Program-made: the position numbers and the translations under genes
Assembly (NCBI GenBank): GCA_964535315.1
Contig: CAZHTS010000086.1
Location: forward strand, 1-19,078
DNA: 19,078 nucleotides
Direction of reading: 5' to 3'
From: CAZHTS01 sp964535315
Lineage (GTDB): Bacteria > Chloroflexota > Anaerolineae > Anaerolineales > Anaerolineaceae
Shown: one piece after another, positions 5,342 through 14,066 of the stretch
Numbering within the stretch: position 1 is the first letter of the stretch
How the letters are laid out: each line of letters starts with the position of its first letter
Notes under the pieces: model-generated
Database searches by the model: none
What the model was told of the DNA's origin: nothing
What the model saw: the letters and a program-made list of their open reading frames with translations, nothing else

Positions 5342-6804
5342 TAAACCCGTAGGACACTGGCCGCGCTGGCGGCCCACCCATACGCCGGGCCAATCAACGT
5401 TCCCAACACAACGATCCCCACCCCACACACCACCAGCGCCACCACCCACGAGGGCGCCAGGGTCAACGGCTGAACGTCGCCCTCGCTGCGGTAGAGATAG
5501 ATCACTTTCAACAAATTGAGATAGTAGTACAGGGCCAGGATCGAGTTCAAGGCGCCCCATGCTGCCAGGCCAAGCAGCCAGCCGCCCCCGGTCTGCACGG
5601 CCGCCGCCAACACCAGCAATTTACCAACAAATCCAGCGAAGGGTGGAATACCGCCCAGCGACAGCAGCGCCACCAGCATTACGAACGCCAGCGCCGGCGA
5701 GCGCCGGCTCAAGCCAGCGTAAGCGTCCACCTCGTCCGACCCAAGCCTGCGCCCCACCACCGAGACCACACCAAAAGCCGCCAGATTGGTCAACAAATAA
5801 GCCATCAAATAATAGATTGCCCCGGCGTTGCCCAGCGTATTCCCCGCCGCCACGCCAATCAAGATATAACCGGCCTGTGCAATCGAAGAGTACGCCAGCA
5901 GGCGTTTGACATTCTTTTGCGCCAGCGCCAGCAGGTTGCCCACCAGCATGCTGGCGGCCGCCAGCGCCGCCACGATCAACTGCCAGTCTGGCAGCAGTGT
6001 CGGAAATACCGCCAGCAAGACTCTCATCAACGCCACAAACCCGGCCGCCTTAGACGCCGTGGAAAGGAAACCCGCCACCGGCGTCGGAGCGCCTTCATAC
6101 ACGTCCGGCGCCCAGAAATGCAGCGGCACGGCCGAAATCTTGAAGCCCAGCCCCACCAGCACCAACATGGCCGCCCCCAACAGGGCAAAAACGGGCAGTT
6201 GCCCGGCCTGTAGTCTCTCGCCCAGGGTATAGAGCTGCGTTGTACCGCCAAAACCATATAGCAGGCTGAAGCCATACAGCATAACCGCCGAGGTCATCGC
6301 CCCATACAACAGGTATTTCAACCCCGCCTCGACCGATTTTTCCTCACGCGTCAGAAAACCGGCCAGGATATACAGGGGGACGGCGGTCGTTTCAATCGCC
6401 AGATAGAGCATGATCAAATCTGCCGCCGAGGCCATCAAGCACATTCCAAAGGTCGAGACCAGGATCAAAACGAAATATTCGCCGCTCATGCAGCGTTGTT
6501 CACCGCGCATCGAGAGTAAGATGGTCAGCGCCGCGCCGGCCAGGAAAATCATACGAAAGACATAGCCGGCGGCGTCAAAGCGCAGCATCCCACCCCACAT
6601 CAACTGCGCCTGCTCGCCCGGCCAGGCCAGCACCACGCTCAGCCCCATCAACAACAGCAGGCCGGCGCTGGTCATCCAGCCCAGGTTACGGCAGCGCCGG
6701 TCCTGCCAGAGCAAATCCAGCGTCAGAACGATCCCGCCCAACACCAACAGGCCAATCTCGGGCACAAACGCCAGCAACATTGAAGGTTGAAAAGCCGTAT
6801 TCAC
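5338..6804 (-). CDS. nuoN: NADH-quinone oxidoreductase subunit N
   Basis: This 488-residue antiporter-like membrane subunit of complex I is the pump nearest the quinone end. The proton-path residues are present: E138 in YLAIETTAVPLYIL (134-147), K222 in LGFKISAVPLHFWAPD (219-234), K252 in STASKAAGF (248-256) and K395 in PPFAGFVGK (387-395). Fourteen or so membrane helices fill the length, which is normal for the family. The GTG start at 6804 directly abuts the TAG stop of the second nuoM, with GGAGG seven bases upstream. It is the last gene of the nuo cluster; no terminator follows, and its stop lies inside the atp promoter. Confidence 0.95.
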   Translation of the reverse strand: MNTAFQPSMLLAFVPEIGLLVLGGIVLTLDLLWQDRRCRNLGWMTSAGLLLLMGLSVVLAWPGEQAQLMWGGMLRFDAAGYVFRMIFLAGAALTILLSMRGEQRCMSGEYFVLILVSTFGMCLMASAADLIMLYLAIETTAVPLYILAGFLTREEKSVEAGLKYLLYGAMTSAVMLYGFSLLYGFGGTTQLYTLGERLQAGQLPVFALLGAAMLVLVGLGFKISAVPLHFWAPDVYEGAPTPVAGFLSTASKAAGFVALMRVLLAVFPTLLPDWQLIVAALAAASMLVGNLLALAQKNVKRLLAYSSIAQAGYILIGVAAGNTLGNAGAIYYLMAYLLTNLAAFGVVSVVGRRLGSDEVDAYAGLSRRSPALAFVMLVALLSLGGIPPFAGFVGKLLVLAAAVQTGGGWLLGLAAWGALNSILALYYYLNLLKVIYLYRSEGDVQPLTLAPSWVVALVVCGVGIVVLGTLIGPAYGWAASAASVLRVY

Positions 6805-8277
6805 CTAGGCACCTCCCAGAAGCACCAGGATGCGCTGCACACCCGTCGCGATCATCGGCGTCATCAACTGCGGGAACACGCCCAGTGCGATCATAAACGC
6901 CGAAAGCAAGGCAATCGCCAGCTTATCCCCCGGCCCCACATCGCCCACCGTATCTTCCAGGCCGGCCGGGGTCTCTCCAAAAAATACCCGGCGCACGACC
7001 AGCAAAATATAGGCGGCGGTAACCAGGATGCCCACCACTGCCACAATCGCCACCACCGGCTGCGCCTGCCAGGCGCCCATAAAAATGGGGAACTCGCCGG
7101 TGAAACCGGAAAAGCCCGGCATGCCCATCGATACCAGGCCGCCAATGATAAAACCAACCGCCGCCCAGGGCATCTTCTTGAACAGACCGCCCAGTTCGGC
7201 AATGTCACGGGTGTGCGCCCGGTCGTACACCATACCGACCACAGCGAAGAAGAGCGCCGTCATCACCCCGTGCGAGAACATCTGCACACCCGCCCCGATC
7301 AACCCCTCGCGCGAGAGGGTGGCAAACCCAATCAGCACCAGCCCCATGTGCGAAACAGACGAAAAACCGATCACATACTTGAAATCTGTCTGGATCATGG
7401 CGATCAATGCGCCGTAGACCACATTAATCGTCGCCAGCAGCAAGATGAGCCACGCCCAATGGCGCGCCCCCTCCGGCAGCAGCATGATCGCCACCCGCAA
7501 GGCGGCAAACGCCCCCACCTTCATCTCCACACCCGCCAGCAGCATCGAAATGGCCGTCGGCGCGGCCACATGTCCGTCCGGGGCCCAACTGTGAAAAGGA
7601 AAGATGCCGCCCAAAACCGCAAACCCCAGAAATACAAAGGGGAAGCACAGGCGCTGGAACGCCACCGAAAAGCCGGCTTTTTCCATCGCCAACAGATCAA
7701 AGGTGTTTAACCCGGCGGCAAAATACATCGCCAGACAGCCTACCAGCGCCACCATTGACCCCATGAACAGATACAGGGTCAGCTTCATGGCGCCGTATTC
7801 GCGCGTCTTGGGCGATCCCCACATCGCAATCATCAGGTACTTGGGGAAAACGGCCAGTTCGAAGAAAAAGAACAGTTGAAACAGATCCAGCGAACTGAAC
7901 ACGCCAAACACGCTGGCGCCCAGGAACATCAGGAACGAGAAGAACTCACGCGGCCGGTCGCTCACCCGCCAGGAGACGACCACCCCGCAAAACACTACCA
8001 CGCCCGACAATAAAATCAACGGAGCGCTGATCCCATCAATCCCGACAAAATAAGAGATACCCAGCTGCGGCAGCCACGCTACCCGCTCGATAAACTGGTA
8101 GCCGCCATCCGCCACGCGGTACCTGAAATAAACGCCGAAAGACAACAACAAATCCAACACAGCAGCCACCAGCGCCAGCAGACGCGGCAGCGTTTTGCGT
8201 TCGGCCGGCACGGTCAGGATCAACAACCCGGCCAGGACGGGGGTGAAAATGATGACGCTCAAAATGGGAAATTGCAT
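6805..8277 (-). CDS. nuoM: Second NuoM (divergent copy, fourth antiporter-like subunit)
   Basis: This 490-residue protein is clearly a NuoM: FFFELAVFPKYLMIAMWG (137-154) with the TM5 glutamate E140, FPFHSWAPDGHVAAPTA (226-242), K253 in LAGVEMKVGA, K300 in QTDFKYVIGFSSVSHMG, and E395 in GFSGFTGEF. It is only moderately like the NuoM encoded just before it, so it is not a recent duplicate. The TM7 lysine of the proton path (K234 in E. coli, K233 in the other copy) is a leucine here (L222, in AVLGGIFPF). An extra acidic residue, E251, sits near K253. GAGG lies six bases before the ATG. The gene starts 11 bases after the first nuoM and abuts nuoN. It is expected to sit in the membrane arm as an additional pump module. 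Confidence 0.92.
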   Translation of the reverse strand: MQFPILSVIIFTPVLAGLLILTVPAERKTLPRLLALVAAVLDLLLSFGVYFRYRVADGGYQFIERVAWLPQLGISYFVGIDGISAPLILLSGVVVFCGVVVSWRVSDRPREFFSFLMFLGASVFGVFSSLDLFQLFFFFELAVFPKYLMIAMWGSPKTREYGAMKLTLYLFMGSMVALVGCLAMYFAAGLNTFDLLAMEKAGFSVAFQRLCFPFVFLGFAVLGGIFPFHSWAPDGHVAAPTAISMLLAGVEMKVGAFAALRVAIMLLPEGARHWAWLILLLATINVVYGALIAMIQTDFKYVIGFSSVSHMGLVLIGFATLSREGLIGAGVQMFSHGVMTALFFAVVGMVYDRAHTRDIAELGGLFKKMPWAAVGFIIGGLVSMGMPGFSGFTGEFPIFMGAWQAQPVVAIVAVVGILVTAAYILLVVRRVFFGETPAGLEDTVGDVGPGDKLAIALLSAFMIALGVFPQLMTPMIATGVQRILVLLGGA

Positions 8278-8288
8278 CCTTCACCTCG

Positions 8289-9800
8289 CTAGAACCAGAA
8301 GCTCACGGCCCGGTTAATCATCTCCAGGATCCAGGCCGGCCAGATGCCGGTCAACAGCATCAACGCCATCAACGGCGCAATCACCACCACCTCACGCCGG
8401 TTGATCTCACTCAGGCGCCCGCGCCAGCGTTCGTTCAACGGCCCGTGCAGCACCTGGCGGATGGCCTTGAGGATATATGCCCCGGTAAAGAACAGGCCAA
8501 TCATGCTCAACGTCGTGGCTGTGGTAAAGACCGGCCAGGCGCCGCGCACCACCAGGAATTCAGATACAAATCCGTTCAACCCCGGCAGCCCCAACGACGC
8601 CATCGCCGTAAAGATCAGGATGCCGCCATACACCGGCGCCAGCGCAAACAAACCGCCAAAATCGTTGAGGTCGCGGGTGTGGGTGCGTTCGTACACCACC
8701 CCCACCAGAAAGAACATCCCTGCCGAAGACAGGCCGTGATTGAACATTTGCAGCACCGCGCCGTTCATAGCCAGCACCGCATGCTGGCTGCCGCCGGCCC
8801 AGGCCGCCACCGCAATCCCCAGCACCACAAACCCCATGTGATTGATCGAAGAATACGCCACCAGTCGCTTGAAGTCGTTCTGAGCGTAGGCGTTCAACGC
8901 CCCCAGGATAATCGCCATCGTCGCCAGCGCCGCCAGCACCCCGGCAAAACGCTGCGCCTCCACCCGGTAGAGCGGCAGCACCAGGCGCAGGAAACCGTAC
9001 GCCCCCAGTTTCAGCAACACCCCGGCCAGGATCATCGAACCCGCCGTCGGCGCTTCGGTATGCGCATCCGGCAGCCAGGTGTGGAAAGGCCAGACCGGCA
9101 CCTTGATGGCAAAAGCAATCACAAACGCCCAAAAGGCGGCCGTTTTCACCGTTTGCACCGGCAGGCCCAACAACTTGCTTTCCGCCAGATTGGGCCAGAC
9201 CGCAAAAATGCGTTCCAGATCAAACGAACCTGTCACCACACCGATCAACTGGATCGCCAGCAGCAGGCCCAACGAGCCGCCAATCGTGTACAACATAAAT
9301 TTCAGCGAGGCGTAATTGCGCCGTTCTCCACCCCACTGGTTGATCAGGAAATACATCGGCACCAGCCCGACCTCCCAGAAAACGAAGAACAGCAACAGAT
9401 CCAGCGCCAGGAAGACCCCCAGCATCCCCGTCTCCAGCAGCAGAAACAGGATCATATATCCCTTGACCCGTTCCTGGATGCTGAACGAAGCCAGCAGCGC
9501 CAGAGGGGTCAACAACGTGGTCAGCAGTACCATCGGCAGTGACAGCCCATCCACCCCAACATGGTAGGAGGAGTTCAAGGCCGGATACCACACCGCCTGC
9601 TCTACGAATTGAAAACCTCCCTGATCCATCTTGAAGTTGAACCACGCCAGCAGCGAGAACGCCAGCGGCAGCAGGCTGATGCCCAGCGCCGCCCAGCGCA
9701 ATAGCTTTACCCGCTGCGCCGGTACAAACAGCAGCAGCACTGCGCCCAGGGTGGGGAGAAACAAAATCCAGGACAGCAAATGTTGGTTTATCAGTTCCAT
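8289..9800 (-). CDS. nuoM: NADH-quinone oxidoreductase subunit M (canonical copy)
   Basis: This 503-residue antiporter-like pump of complex I keeps all expected residues: E143 in FVFWEVGLVPMYFLI (139-153), K233 in AFAIKVPVWPFHTWLPDAH (229-247), K264 in LAGVLLKLGAYG (258-269) and E414 in NGFVSEFLV (409-417). The numbering is nearly that of E. coli NuoM (E144, K234, K265). The open frame reaches 10103, but those extra 101 codons overlap nuoL and are Arg/Gly/Pro-rich non-membrane sequence. The ATG at 9800 (MELINQHLLSW) gives the normal N-terminal helix and has GGAG upstream. A 23-base gap separates it from nuoL. Confidence 0.95.
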   Translation of the reverse strand: MELINQHLLSWILFLPTLGAVLLLFVPAQRVKLLRWAALGISLLPLAFSLLAWFNFKMDQGGFQFVEQAVWYPALNSSYHVGVDGLSLPMVLLTTLLTPLALLASFSIQERVKGYMILFLLLETGMLGVFLALDLLLFFVFWEVGLVPMYFLINQWGGERRNYASLKFMLYTIGGSLGLLLAIQLIGVVTGSFDLERIFAVWPNLAESKLLGLPVQTVKTAAFWAFVIAFAIKVPVWPFHTWLPDAHTEAPTAGSMILAGVLLKLGAYGFLRLVLPLYRVEAQRFAGVLAALATMAIILGALNAYAQNDFKRLVAYSSINHMGFVVLGIAVAAWAGGSQHAVLAMNGAVLQMFNHGLSSAGMFFLVGVVYERTHTRDLNDFGGLFALAPVYGGILIFTAMASLGLPGLNGFVSEFLVVRGAWPVFTTATTLSMIGLFFTGAYILKAIRQVLHGPLNERWRGRLSEINRREVVVIAPLMALMLLTGIWPAWILEMINRAVSFWF

Positions 9801-9823
9801 GCCGCGCTCCGTTTGTTCCCGGC

Positions 9824-11974
9824 TCAAGAGACCAGGTAATAGACCACTGCGCCGGCGATCACCACCACCATCATGGTCACCAGCATATACTGTTGCACTC
9901 GCCCGCTCTGCACCCCGCGCAGATCGCGGCCCGCCAGGCGCACACCGCGCCCGGTCGCATCGCCGGCCCGGTTGACCACCGGGATATCGAAGTACTCGCG
10001 CAAGGCCATTCCCAGCCACAGTCCCAGGCGGCCAATGGCGTGCAGCACGCCATCGATCAACGTCAAATCCAGCCAGCGATACGAGAATTCTTCGGCGTAC
10101 CAATCGGCCGGCCGGTAGATTGCCTTCTGATAAGCCTCATCGATGAAATATTTATTCTTCAGCCAGAAATAAACGCGCCCGAGCAGTTTTTCCAACGGGT
10201 CAGGATCGCCGGCTTCCAGATAGTTATACGCCTGCCAGCCCAGATACAGGCCGCCCAACGCCACCACCAGCGAGGTAAACAACGGCACCAGGCTATGCCC
10301 CACTGCGGCAGCGTGCCCTCCCAGGAATTCTTCAAACCAGTTGGGCACCAACCCACCCAGCCCAGGGAAGCTCTCGGGAATGCCGGCCCACCCCGCCGCC
10401 ACCGCAAAAACCGCCAGCACCACCAGCGGAGCGGTCATCGTCCAGGGCGTCTCGCTGGCGTGCGCCGCCGCCTGTGAACGCGGCTCGCCCAGGAAGGTCA
10501 TCGTAATCTGGCGCATGGTATAAAAAGCGGTCAGCAGCGCCGCCAGGGCCAGGGTGATAAACACCCACCAGTAGCCGCCGTTGTAGGCGCCGGCCAGAAT
10601 CTCGTCCTTCGACCAGAACCCGGCCGTGATCAGCGGGACGCCCGACAGTGAAAAACCGCCAAGCAAAAACGTCCAGAACGTGACCGGCATCTTGTGACGC
10701 AGCCCGCCCATGTGACGCATATCCTGCGGGTCGACGTGCTCGCCGCTGTGAAAAACGCCGTGTTCCATGCCATGAATTACCGACCCCGATCCCAGGAAGA
10801 GCAGCGCCTTGAAGAAAGCGTGCGTCACCAGGTGAAAGACCGCCGCAGGGTACGCCCCAATCCCCAACGCGGCGATCATGTAGCCCAACTGCGAAATGGT
10901 AGAATACGCCAGCACGCGCTTGATATCGTGCTGCGCCACAGCGATTGTGGCGGCGAACAAGGCAGTAAAAGCGCCGATGCAGGCCATTACCGTCATCGTC
11001 GTCGTCAGCGCCTGCCCGGGCTCCCAGCCAGCCGAGACCAGCGGGAAGGTGCGCGCCGCCAGATACACCCCCGCCGACACCATCGTGGCGGCATGGATCA
11101 TGGCCGAGACCGGCGTAGGCCCTTCCATTGCATCCGGCAGCCAGATATGCAGCGGGAACTGCGCCGACTTGCCCACCGTGCCGATGAACAGCAGCAGCCC
11201 CAGCAACCCCGCCACCGGCAGCCCCAACACCCCGGACGGGGTGTGCGCCAGCTGCGCCAGCAATTCATGGTTGGACAGCACCTCACGGTAATTCAACGTC
11301 CCCGTGACGGTGTACAGCCCAACCAGCCCCAGCAGCATGAAGACATCCCCCACCCGGGTGGTCAAAAACGCCTTGCGCGCCGCATCTCGGGCCGACTCCT
11401 TGCCGTACCAGAAGCCGATCAAAAGATAAGAGCACAGCCCCATGATCTCCCAGCCAATGTACAACGTCAGCAGATTATCGCTGACCACCAGGGTAAACAT
11501 GGCAAAGGCAAACAGGCTGATAAAGGCAAAAAAGCGTGAGTACATCGGTTCCACCGACGGCACGACGCGCCCATCCGCCCGCGTGGCGCCGTGCGGCGGC
11601 AGACCCGGCCGGTCGTGGTCGCCGGCCGGCTGCCCATAATTGTGATAGCCCACACTGTACACAAAAATAGCCAGCACCGTCCAGGCCACGAAGAAGAGCG
11701 TCACCGCTGAAAGCGGATCGATCTGCGCCCCAATTTGCAGCCACTCATCGCCAACCGGCAGCCAGTTGATCTGCGCTCGAAAAGGATTCTCGCCCAGCCC
11801 CTCTACACCCAGCGCCCGGATGAACACCACCATCGCCGCCAGCCAGGAGAGCCCCGCTCCGCCCAACGCCAGCCCATGACTCAGCCCCTTCCAGCGGTTG
11901 GTAAATAACACAATCGCTGCAAACGCCAGTAACGGCGGAAGGGGAATCAACCAGATCAAAGTCTCAGTTGCCAT
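9824..11974 (-). CDS. nuoL: NADH-quinone oxidoreductase subunit L with extended lateral helix
   Basis: This 716-residue protein is the distal antiporter-like pump of complex I. It has E175 in LYIGWEIMGLCSYLLIGFW (171-189), K269 in GTVGKSAQFPLHIWLPDA (265-282), K352 in HDIKRVLAYSTISQLGYM (349-366) and K456 in FWSKDEIL (453-460). E. coli NuoL has 613 residues. Part of the excess is a Gly/Asp/Arg/His-rich loop at 111-144. Another part lies in the C-terminal amphipathic helix HL: between IDG (640-642) and QSG (689-691) there are 46 residues where ordinary NuoL proteins have about 19. The final helix (about 696-714) anchors HL. The HL extension fits a membrane arm lengthened by a second NuoM, encoded just downstream. 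Confidence 0.95.
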   Translation of the reverse strand: MATETLIWLIPLPPLLAFAAIVLFTNRWKGLSHGLALGGAGLSWLAAMVVFIRALGVEGLGENPFRAQINWLPVGDEWLQIGAQIDPLSAVTLFFVAWTVLAIFVYSVGYHNYGQPAGDHDRPGLPPHGATRADGRVVPSVEPMYSRFFAFISLFAFAMFTLVVSDNLLTLYIGWEIMGLCSYLLIGFWYGKESARDAARKAFLTTRVGDVFMLLGLVGLYTVTGTLNYREVLSNHELLAQLAHTPSGVLGLPVAGLLGLLLFIGTVGKSAQFPLHIWLPDAMEGPTPVSAMIHAATMVSAGVYLAARTFPLVSAGWEPGQALTTTMTVMACIGAFTALFAATIAVAQHDIKRVLAYSTISQLGYMIAALGIGAYPAAVFHLVTHAFFKALLFLGSGSVIHGMEHGVFHSGEHVDPQDMRHMGGLRHKMPVTFWTFLLGGFSLSGVPLITAGFWSKDEILAGAYNGGYWWVFITLALAALLTAFYTMRQITMTFLGEPRSQAAAHASETPWTMTAPLVVLAVFAVAAGWAGIPESFPGLGGLVPNWFEEFLGGHAAAVGHSLVPLFTSLVVALGGLYLGWQAYNYLEAGDPDPLEKLLGRVYFWLKNKYFIDEAYQKAIYRPADWYAEEFSYRWLDLTLIDGVLHAIGRLGLWLGMALREYFDIPVVNRAGDATGRGVRLAGRDLRGVQSGRVQQYMLVTMMVVVIAGAVVYYLVS

Positions 11975-11988
11975 AGCACCTCACCGCC

Positions 11989-12297
11989 TTAGCCCTTCAT
12001 CGAATCGACTTCGTTGGCCACGACCGTGCGCCGCCGCCGGTAGGTCGAGATGATCAACGCCAGCCCCACCGCCGTCTCGGCCGCCGCCGCCGCAAACACC
12101 ACCGCCACAAACACCAGCCCGCTCATCTCCGGCGCATACAGATAACGCCAGAAGGCCAGCAGATTGATGTTGGCCGCGTTCAACATGAGTTCGACGCCGA
12201 TCAAAATGGCCACCGCATTCTTGCGCGCCAGCACCCCAAACAGCCCCACGCAAAACAGCGCAGCCGAAAAGATCAGATACCAGGACAGGGGGATCAT
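11989..12297 (-). CDS. nuoK: NADH-quinone oxidoreductase subunit K
   Basis: This 102-residue subunit has three membrane helices and links NuoH/J to the antiporter modules. The two conserved membrane glutamates are E36 in IGVELMLNAANINLLAF (33-49) and E74 in AAAAAETAVGLALII (69-83). The length is normal. Its ATG overlaps the nuoJ stop in an ATGA (12294-12297), which suggests coupled translation. nuoL begins 14 bases after its stop. Confidence 0.95.
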   Translation of the reverse strand: MIPLSWYLIFSAALFCVGLFGVLARKNAVAILIGVELMLNAANINLLAFWRYLYAPEMSGLVFVAVVFAAAAAETAVGLALIISTYRRRRTVVANEVDSMKG

Positions 12298-12815
12298 TCA
12301 TTCCCTCCTTTGCGTTCGGCAGCGACGTATAACGCCCCAATCAACGCCGCCAGCAGCAACACCGAAGCCACTTCAAACGGCACCAGATAGCCATCCGGCG
12401 CAGCCAGCGCCAATCCCAGGGCCGCCACATCTTCACCCTGCCCGGTCAGCGGCGCGGCCAGGAGATTGAACTTCTGCCAGCCGGACAACATGGCCAGCAG
12501 CCCGGCAAACAGGCCCAACGCCGCCGCCAGCGCCCATCCCCAGCCTTTGTTCACCTGGGGGCCAACGTCTTGCATCACCTTGCGTGTCAGCATCACCGCA
12601 AAGATGATCAAAATGGCAATGGCGCCGATGTAGACCACCACTTGAATGATCGCAAAGAAGCGCGACTCCAGCAGCGCGAACAGCACCGCGATCCCAAACA
12701 ACGCCAGCACCAGCCAGAAAGCGGCGTGCATGATGCGCCGCACCCCCACCGCCATCCCCGCCGAAAAGAGCGTGACGGCAGCCACTATCCAAAATACGAT
12801 TTGCATGGCCGTCAT
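12294..12815 (-). CDS. nuoJ: NADH-quinone oxidoreductase subunit J
   Basis: This 173-residue subunit has five membrane helices and contains the family stretch FAIIQVVVYIGAIAILIIF in helix 3, whose pi-bulge is linked to the conformational coupling of complex I. The open frame reaches 12971, but those codons overlap nuoH. The ATG at 12815 overlaps the nuoH stop in ATGA and has GGAGGTGG a few bases upstream, so it is taken as the start; MQIVFW three codons later is an alternative. It is followed by nuoK with another ATGA overlap. Confidence 0.93.
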   Translation of the reverse strand: MTAMQIVFWIVAAVTLFSAGMAVGVRRIMHAAFWLVLALFGIAVLFALLESRFFAIIQVVVYIGAIAILIIFAVMLTRKVMQDVGPQVNKGWGWALAAALGLFAGLLAMLSGWQKFNLLAAPLTGQGEDVAALGLALAAPDGYLVPFEVASVLLLAALIGALYVAAERKGGNE

Positions 12816-14023
12816 TGCCCCACCTCCACATCGATCTGCGCCGGAAGCGGCGGATACGACCGCGGCCCCACCAGCCTGCGCCGCTGGCGAAATACCCGCC
12901 GGCGCATCCATTCCAGGGTAATGAGCAGGATCGCCACGTTCGCCACGATCAAAATCGCTATCTGCACCCAACGCACCGCCGGCGCAAGCTTGTACAACAA
13001 GGCCGTCACCGATAATGCCACCAGCGAAAGCGGCGTCAACAGCTTCCAGTTGATGTCCATCATCTGATCCAGGCGGAAACGCGGCAGCGAGCCGCGCAGC
13101 AGGATGACGACAAAATACACCAGGCTGGTCTTGAGCAAATAATAGAAGAAACCCAGCAGCGGATATTGCTCTGCGCCCGGCCCACGCCAGCCGCCCATGA
13201 ACAACGTGGCAAATAACAACGAGATGGTGAAAGCGTGCAAAAATTCGGCCACAAAGAACATGCCGAACTTGAGCCCCGAATATTCGATATTGAACCCCGC
13301 CACCAGTTCCGACTCGGCCTCCACCAGGTCGAACGGCGCCCGCCCTACTTCGGCAATCGAGGTAACAAAAAAGATGAATGCTGCAATCGGCGCCAGGAAA
13401 AGATACCAGACGTCCTGCCGCTGCACAATCTCGGTCATGCTCATCGATCCGGCAAACATCACCGGCAGCAGCAGCGAGACCACCATCGGGACTTCATAAG
13501 AAATCAACTGCGCCACCGCCCGAAAGCCGCCCAACAACGCATACTTGTTGTTCGAACCCCAGCCGGCCAGCAGGATACTGAACAGCCCCAACCCGCCCGA
13601 GGCAATGACGTACAACACCCCCACGTTGAGATCCACGCCATACACACTGACCGCAAACGGCAGCACCGCCCAGATCATCAGCACCGCCGCCACCGCCAGC
13701 ACCGGCGCCAGGTTGTACGGAACACGGTCGGCGCCATCCGGCGTAATATACTCTTTGGTAAAGATCTTGAGCATATCGGCGATCGGCTGGATGATGCCCC
13801 ACGGCCCCACCCGGTTCGGTCCCAGGCGATCCTGAATACGGCCGATCACCTTGCGCTCCAACCAGATCAACAGGATGACAAACAACATGGCGCCCGTTGC
13901 CAGCATAAAGGCGCCAATCAAACTCATGAGGAACTGTACGGCCTCCGGCGCCATCCCCGTCCCGGCCAGCAGCCCGCGCAGCAACTCGATCAAGAAATTG
14001 ATGGGATCGCTGAAAAAGCTCAT
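12812..14023 (-). CDS. nuoH: NADH-quinone oxidoreductase subunit H
   Basis: This 403-residue protein forms the quinone-entry chamber at the foot of the membrane arm. Family blocks are ERKVIGRIQDRLGPNRVGP (56-74), GSNNKYALLGGFRAVAQ (156-172), AEVGRAPFDLVEAESELVAG (224-243) and RGSLPRFRLDQMM (310-322). These include the acidic loop that contacts NuoA, NuoB and NuoD. E. coli NuoH has 325 residues; the excess is an N-terminal stretch of about 25 and a basic/proline-rich C-terminal tail. A GGAGGAGGG element precedes the ATG. nuoA lies 43 bases upstream, with nuoB, C, D and I absent from their usual place. Confidence 0.95.
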   Translation of the reverse strand: MSFFSDPINFLIELLRGLLAGTGMAPEAVQFLMSLIGAFMLATGAMLFVILLIWLERKVIGRIQDRLGPNRVGPWGIIQPIADMLKIFTKEYITPDGADRVPYNLAPVLAVAAVLMIWAVLPFAVSVYGVDLNVGVLYVIASGGLGLFSILLAGWGSNNKYALLGGFRAVAQLISYEVPMVVSLLLPVMFAGSMSMTEIVQRQDVWYLFLAPIAAFIFFVTSIAEVGRAPFDLVEAESELVAGFNIEYSGLKFGMFFVAEFLHAFTISLLFATLFMGGWRGPGAEQYPLLGFFYYLLKTSLVYFVVILLRGSLPRFRLDQMMDINWKLLTPLSLVALSVTALLYKLAPAVRWVQIAILIVANVAILLITLEWMRRRVFRQRRRLVGPRSYPPLPAQIDVEVGQ

Positions 14024-14066
14024 AACCCTCCTCCAACCCTACCGGGATTAGCCGTCGCGGCCAGAC

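Noticed and set aside
6805..9800. The two nuoM genes as an assembly duplication
   Set aside because: The proteins differ along their whole length, including key motifs (AIKVPVW against AVLGGIF), so they cannot be a repeated copy of one sequence.
9801..10103. N-terminal extension of the canonical NuoM by 101 residues
   Set aside because: It overlaps nuoL, is Arg/Gly-rich and has no membrane helix; the ATG at 9800 gives the normal NuoM N terminus.
12816..12971. N-terminal extension of NuoJ
   Set aside because: It overlaps nuoH out of frame. The ATGA overlap and the SD at 12815 give a family-sized protein.
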